Positions 60,188 to 64,000 of a stretch of DNA of 64,000 bases are shown here, piece after piece (position 1 is the stretch's first letter; the number at the start of each line of letters is the position of its first letter). The DNA is from Marivita sp965656765. GTDB lineage: Bacteria > Pseudomonadota > Alphaproteobacteria > Rhodobacterales > Rhodobacteraceae. The notes under the pieces are model-generated. The model saw nothing but the letters and a program-made list of their open reading frames with translations. It made no database searches and was not told where the DNA came from. The translations under genes were made by a program, and so were the position numbers. Where the stretch lies: positions 1 through 64,000 of the forward strand of contig NZ_CBFHLV010000003.1 of the NCBI RefSeq assembly GCF_965656765.1. Reading direction: 5' to 3'.

Positions 60188-60685
60188 ATGAATATTACCA
60201 ATACCTTCACTGGCCTCTTGCTTGGGGCTGGCCTCTTTCTTTCTGCGTGTGCAGAACAGGCGCAGCGGGTGCCTGCAACCTACATCCCCAGCGTCGTTTA
60301 TCGCGGAGCAAGCTGCCAAGAACTCTATAATGAACGTACCACGCTGGCTGGCTATGTAAGGCACGTCACCGCCGAGCAGCGGAAAGCAGCTCAGTCCGAC
60401 ACTGTTTTCTTCACGACCAGTGCTCTGATCTTCTGGCCTGCGATTTTTGCTTTGCCGGTCAGTGTTGACCAATCCGCGCAGCTTGCCAGTGCGCGTGGCC
60501 ATTACGATGCGATCTCCAAGGCTATGATTGAACAAGGCTGCGTGGCTGGCGCGGGCCCGGCGCGGCATGCCCCGGCGATGACGGGTAAGGGCGTTGCAGC
60601 ACCATCGCATGTGCAACCTTATTCTGCGCCACAGCCAGTCTTGCCAAATTGGAAGCGGTATTCAGGACAATTCCCGCCGATTTGA
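60188..60685 (+). CDS. Lipoprotein of unknown function
   Basis: A 165-residue exported lipoprotein. The signal peptide (residues 1-20) ends in a lipobox, LFLSAC, so Cys20 or so is probably acylated. The mature part has a helical segment (SCQELYNERTTLAGYVRHVTAEQRKAAQ), a hydrophobic stretch (TSALIFWPAIFALPV) that may insert in a membrane, and a Pro-rich C terminus. The start at 60188 is set by the signal peptide. Not recognised otherwise. Confidence 0.7.
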   Translation: MNITNTFTGLLLGAGLFLSACAEQAQRVPATYIPSVVYRGASCQELYNERTTLAGYVRHVTAEQRKAAQSDTVFFTTSALIFWPAIFALPVSVDQSAQLASARGHYDAISKAMIEQGCVAGAGPARHAPAMTGKGVAAPSHVQPYSAPQPVLPNWKRYSGQFPPI

Positions 60686-60751
60686 TCCGAACCACATCGG
60701 GATGCCGCAACGCCGCTTTTGTCGGCTTGCTGGTCAGGCTAGATTGCGATT

Positions 60752-61540
60752 ATGGATTCGCAAATGGATTGGCATGCAGCACGCGCTGCACTTGAGTGGC
60801 AGGTTGAAATGGGCGTGACCGAGGCGATCTCGGAAACGCCGATAAATCGCTTTGAACAGGTCGCGCCACCGCCCAAAGCAGGTGTCGCACCGGGCGTCCA
60901 AGCACCTGCCGTTCCGGTTCTGCCGGTCGCTGAGTTTGATCCGGTGGCCGAGGCCGAGTCCGTCGCTCGGTCTGCGCAAGATTTGACCGGCTTGCAGGCG
61001 GCTATGGCTGACTATCCGCATTGCGAACTACGCAAGGGTGCACGCAATCTGGTGTTCTGTGATGGCGTTGCGGGTGCGCGTGTAATGATCATTGGCGAAG
61101 CGCCGGGGCGTGATGAAGACCGGATCGGCAAACCCTTTGTTGGTCGAGCCGGGCAATTGCTGGACCGGATGCTTTCGGCGATTGATCTGGGGCGTGACCG
61201 AGAGGCTGCGCAGTCGGTGTACATCACCAATGTGCTTCCGTGGCGGCCGCCTCAGAATCGCGACCCGAAACCCGATGAGATGGCAATGATGCTGCCGTTC
61301 CTGAAGCGCCATATCGCCTTGGCCAAGCCCGAGGTTTTGGTCGTCATGGGCAACATCTCGTGCCAGGCTTTACTTGGTAAACGCGGTATCACCCGCCTGC
61401 GCGGGCACTGGGCCGAAGCCGAAGGCCTGCCTGTGATCCCGATGTTCCACCCCGCCTACCTGTTGCGTAATCCTGCCGCCAAACGCGAAGCGTGGGCCGA
61501 TCTGCTCGACCTGCACGCGCGATTGACCAAGAAAGTCTGA
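60752..61540 (+). CDS. Uracil-DNA glycosylase, family 4-like without the Fe-S cysteines
   Basis: Removes uracil from DNA. The 262-residue protein has the family 4/5 active-site block GEAPGRDEDRIGKPFVGRAGQLLD and a late HPAYLLRNP motif. Its first 80 residues are a poorly conserved extension. Family 4 enzymes hold a 4Fe-4S cluster through four cysteines (CxxC, then CRPP...C). Only Cys91, Cys103 and Cys204 occur here, and the CRPP position is Trp164 (WRPP). It may belong to the cluster-free group seen in some alphaproteobacteria. moaB follows after three bases. Confidence 0.83.
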   Translation: MDSQMDWHAARAALEWQVEMGVTEAISETPINRFEQVAPPPKAGVAPGVQAPAVPVLPVAEFDPVAEAESVARSAQDLTGLQAAMADYPHCELRKGARNLVFCDGVAGARVMIIGEAPGRDEDRIGKPFVGRAGQLLDRMLSAIDLGRDREAAQSVYITNVLPWRPPQNRDPKPDEMAMMLPFLKRHIALAKPEVLVVMGNISCQALLGKRGITRLRGHWAEAEGLPVIPMFHPAYLLRNPAAKREAWADLLDLHARLTKKV

Positions 61541-61543
61541 TCT

Positions 61544-62086
61544 ATGAGCCGCATCGACGACAGCAAAGAGTTCCTTTCCATCCGCATAGCCGTGCTGACG
61601 GTCAGCGACACGCGGTCGATGGAGCAAGACCGCTCTGGTGATACGCTTGTGGGCCGCATCGAAGGCGCCGGACATATCGTGGCAGATCGCAAAATCATCC
61701 AAGATGAACGTGATCAGATCGCGGACCAATTGCGGGCATGGTGCGACCAACCCGACATCGACGTGGTGATATCCACTGGTGGCACAGGTTTGACAGGCCG
61801 TGATGTCACCGTTGAGGCGCATCGCGATGTGTATGAGAAAGAGATCGACGCGTTTGGGACTGTCTTTACGATGGTTTCATTCCAGAAGATCGGCACAAGC
61901 GCCATACAAAGCCGTGCTACGGGCGGTGTTCGCAACGGTACGTACCTTTTTGCACTGCCGGGGAGCCCGGGGGCGTGCAAGGATGCGTGGGATGAAATAC
62001 TGAGCCTTCAGCTCGATTATCGGCACCGCCCTTGTAACTTTGTCGAGATTTTACCGCGATTGGACGAACATCTGCGCCGGAAATAG
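61544..62086 (+). CDS. moaB: Molybdenum cofactor biosynthesis protein MoaB
   Basis: MogA/MoaB-family protein that adenylylates or handles molybdopterin. The 180-residue sequence has VLTVSDTRSMEQDRSG, STGGTGLTGRDVT and an ALPGSPGACKDAWDEIL block near the C terminus. No other molybdenum genes are visible here. It is coupled to the glycosylase gene by proximity only. A hairpin follows the stop. Confidence 0.92.
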   Translation: MSRIDDSKEFLSIRIAVLTVSDTRSMEQDRSGDTLVGRIEGAGHIVADRKIIQDERDQIADQLRAWCDQPDIDVVISTGGTGLTGRDVTVEAHRDVYEKEIDAFGTVFTMVSFQKIGTSAIQSRATGGVRNGTYLFALPGSPGACKDAWDEILSLQLDYRHRPCNFVEILPRLDEHLRRK

Positions 62087-62091
62087 CATTT

Positions 62092-62110
62092 ATCTTCGTG
62101 TAACGAAGAG
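62092..62110 (+). terminator. Hairpin after moaB
   Basis: TCTTCGT-GTA-ACGAAGA, 7-bp arms with a 3-base loop, six bases after the moaB stop. Without a T-run it is only a weak terminator candidate. Confidence 0.35.
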
Positions 62111-62178
62111 ATGTGTTATTGGAAAACATTCAGTTCTGGCTATCTGTTACCATGAACTGGTCATGAGGATTGTCGTAC

Positions 62179-63636
62179 ATGCGGTTTTTACGCCGTAGCC
62201 TGACAGGGCTTTTTTTGCTTTCGCTAACGCTTGGCCTTTTGGCATATGCCGGGGTGCAGGTGCGTGATGCGGTTCAAGACCGCATGGCGCAAGAACCGCG
62301 CAGTTTTCCGCAACGCGAACGCGTGTTTGCTGTGAATGTCGTTACGGCTGAGTTTGAAACCGTCACACCCGTTCTGACTGCCTTTGGCCAGATTGAAAGC
62401 GTCCGTACGCTTGAACTCCGCGCAGCGGCTGGCGGGCGCGTGCTCGAAATTGCGCCGGAATTCGTCGAAGGTGGCACCGTCATTGAAGGGCAGGTGCTGG
62501 TGCGGATTGATCCAACCGATGCGGATGCTGTTTTGCAGCGGGTTCAAAGCGATATTCAGGATGCCGAAGCCGAACAGCGCGAAGCAGAGCGCGCGATCGT
62601 GCTGGCGCAAGACGAATTGGTAGCAGCAGAGGAACAGGCCGCTTTGCGCGAACGGGCTTTCCAACGACAGCGTGACTTGCAGGAACGGGGTGTTGGTACT
62701 GCGGCGGCGGTTGAAGTTGCGGAACTGGCGGCTGCACAGGCGCGCCAAGCAGTCTTGTCCCGCCGTCAAGCAGTTGCGCAGGCAGAAGCGCGGATTGATC
62801 AGGCGACGACCCGCCTATCGCGCGCTATTATCGCCGAAGCAGAGGCGCAGCGCCGGGTGGATGATACGATCATCACCGCTGATTTCTCTGGCACTCTGGC
62901 GGATGTGTCGGTCGTTCAGGGGCGGCTTGTTTCCTCGAATGAACAGCTTGCCCGTCTGATTGATGCGGACGCGCTTGAAGTGGCGTTCCGGGTCTCGACC
63001 CAACAATTCGCGCGTTTGCTGGATGAAGATGGCGATCTCTCAAACTCGGACGTGACCGTGGTTTTGGACGTATTTGGCACCAACCTGACGGCGACCGGGA
63101 CACTCAGCCGTGCTGGCGCGGCGGTCGGTGATGGTCAGACAGGGCGTCTTTTGTTTGCCACGCTGAACAGCGCACCTGGGTTCCGGCCGGGCGACTTTGT
63201 GACCGTGCGGATTGATGAGCCGCCCTTGGAACAAGTCGCACGCTTGCCTGCATCAGCGCTGAATGCCGCAAACGAGGTTCTGGTCCTTGCAGGGGAGGAC
63301 AGGCTTGACGTGATCCCTGTCAATTTGCTGCGGCGGCAGGGCGATGACGTTCTGGTGCGCGCACGCGGTTTGCAAGACTGCGAAGTTGTTGCCGAAAGGA
63401 CGCCTCTGCTCGGGGCAGGGATCAAGGTACGACCCTTGCGTGAAGCAGGTGAGGCCGAACCTGAAAAACCCGCAATGGTCGAACTGACCGAGGAACGTCG
63501 CGCGCGTCTAACGGCATTTGTAGAGGCCAATACTCGTATGCCCGAAGAGGCACGCCAACGTATCCTGCAACAGCTTTCGCAAGGAACGGTCCCTGCGCAG
63601 GTGGTTGAGCGGATTGAATCCCGGATGGGGGGCTAA
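62179..63636 (+). CDS. RND efflux periplasmic adaptor (HlyD/MFP family)
   Basis: Periplasmic membrane-fusion protein of a tripartite efflux pump. The 485-residue protein has an N-terminal membrane anchor (SLTGLFLLSLTLGLLAYAG), a lipoyl-like domain (GRVLEIAPEFVEGGTVIEGQVLVRIDP), a coiled coil from about 120 to 220 rich in Glu/Gln/Ala, and beta-barrel domains after it. GAGGA precedes the ATG at 62179. The RND transporter gene begins three bases after its stop. Confidence 0.9.
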   Translation: MRFLRRSLTGLFLLSLTLGLLAYAGVQVRDAVQDRMAQEPRSFPQRERVFAVNVVTAEFETVTPVLTAFGQIESVRTLELRAAAGGRVLEIAPEFVEGGTVIEGQVLVRIDPTDADAVLQRVQSDIQDAEAEQREAERAIVLAQDELVAAEEQAALRERAFQRQRDLQERGVGTAAAVEVAELAAAQARQAVLSRRQAVAQAEARIDQATTRLSRAIIAEAEAQRRVDDTIITADFSGTLADVSVVQGRLVSSNEQLARLIDADALEVAFRVSTQQFARLLDEDGDLSNSDVTVVLDVFGTNLTATGTLSRAGAAVGDGQTGRLLFATLNSAPGFRPGDFVTVRIDEPPLEQVARLPASALNAANEVLVLAGEDRLDVIPVNLLRRQGDDVLVRARGLQDCEVVAERTPLLGAGIKVRPLREAGEAEPEKPAMVELTEERRARLTAFVEANTRMPEEARQRILQQLSQGTVPAQVVERIESRMGG

Positions 63637-63639
63637 GCC

Positions 63640-64000
63640 ATGGTGCGTGCACTTTCTGGCAAGGCGGGGGGCGTCCTAAGCTATTTCGTGCGGCACCGGA
63701 CGGTGGCGAACCTTCTGCTTATTCTGCTGCTTGCGGCAGGTGCCTTTTCGATCCCGAACATGCGGGCACAGTTTTTCCCGGACGTGGTGGTAGACGATGT
63801 CGACGTGTCTGTGGTGTGGGACGGCGCGGGTGCCGAAGACGTGGACCGCGGCATTGTGCAAGTGCTGGAACCCGCGGTACTATCGGTTGAAGGCGTCGAA
63901 AGCTCTGAAGCGTCCTCGCGCGAAGGGCGGGCCACCATTCGGTTGGAGTTCGAGCCGGGTTGGGACATGTCCCGCGCTGCGGATGACGTCAAAACAGCTG
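63640..64000 (+). CDS. RND efflux transporter permease subunit (partial, N terminus)
   Basis: Starts at the ATG 63640, three bases after the adaptor stop with GGGGGG upstream, and stays open to the window end (120 codons seen). The first span (TVANLLLILLLAAGAFSIPNM) is followed by FFPDVVVDDVDVSVVWDGAGAEDVDRGIVQVLE, the AcrB-type porter subdomain start with paired valines and acidic residues. Over 900 residues would be missing beyond the window. With the adaptor it forms the core of an efflux pump. Confidence 0.88.
   Translation, partial: MVRALSGKAGGVLSYFVRHRTVANLLLILLLAAGAFSIPNMRAQFFPDVVVDDVDVSVVWDGAGAEDVDRGIVQVLEPAVLSVEGVESSEASSREGRATIRLEFEPGWDMSRAADDVKTA

Noticed and set aside
1..64000. 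tRNA, rRNA and CRISPR arrays
   Set aside because: No cloverleaf-like segment, rRNA stretch or regularly spaced repeat was seen while reading the gaps.

Overview
The window reads as chromosome of a marine-type alphaproteobacterium, most likely Rhodobacterales (Roseobacter/Loktanella-like). This is inferred from the serC leader RNA in front of serC-serA, an alphaproteobacterial SOS box (GTTC-N7-GTTC), an ALDH16-type dehydrogenase beside deoC, the gltD-gltB arrangement, the short-Q-loop bd oxidase, and the pyrB/pseudo-pyrC cluster. Genes are tightly packed, many overlap by 1-4 bases (ATGA, TGATG), and most sequence is GC-rich. No rRNA, tRNA or CRISPR was seen.

Layout. 1-6.3 kb: sugar-acid catabolism (aldose 1-epimerase, uronate dehydrogenase, SMP-30 lactonase, RraA-like aldolase, DHDPS-family dehydratase/aldolase, IlvD/Edd dehydratase). 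6.4-9.9 kb: copper efflux (cueR-copA with a clear CueR promoter) and a small unknown gene. 10-13.5 kb: rlmN, an arsR-permease pair with an operator at the arsR start, and an IalB-family exported protein. 13.6-18.7 kb: asparaginase and serine biosynthesis (serB, divergent serC-serA with structured RNA before and between them). 18.7-24.8 kb: PPP phosphatase, cydAB, smpB, mercaptopyruvate sulfurtransferase, aromatic aminotransferase.

24.9-28.5 kb is the one clearly mobile segment: a 3.6-kb element bounded by perfect 26-bp terminal inverted repeats. It carries an IS1595-type transposase plus five passenger genes (winged-helix protein, small membrane protein, ImmA/IrrE protease, DUF6471 protein, exported coiled-coil/membrane protein). 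It is AT-richer than its surroundings.

28.5-33.8 kb: two small ABM/NIPSNAP genes with a divergent regulator, an SOS-boxed dnaE2 that ends before its OB domain, and a phosphopantetheinyl transferase. 33.9-39.3 kb: glycosyltransferase, deoC, ALDH16 (deoxyribose-phosphate breakdown plus disposal of the acetaldehyde), then rsfS-rlmH. 39.4-49.1 kb: uppP, gltD-GFA-gltB, and a large membrane protein that fuses a fatty-acid-hydroxylase/sterol-desaturase domain to an acyltransferase-3 domain. 49.1-56 kb: mtgA, GST, queG, a solitary HyuA-like protein, msrB-msrA. 56-60 kb (minus strand): pyrB, two small membrane proteins, a dihydroorotase-like gene without its metal-binding residues, and plsY, all overlapping. 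60-64 kb: lipoprotein, a family-4-like uracil-DNA glycosylase, moaB, and the start of an RND efflux operon that runs off the end.

The best candidates for something undescribed are the passenger-carrying IS1595-like element, the hydroxylase-acyltransferase fusion, the structured serC-serA intergenic RNA, and the upstream reading frame coupled to rsfS.
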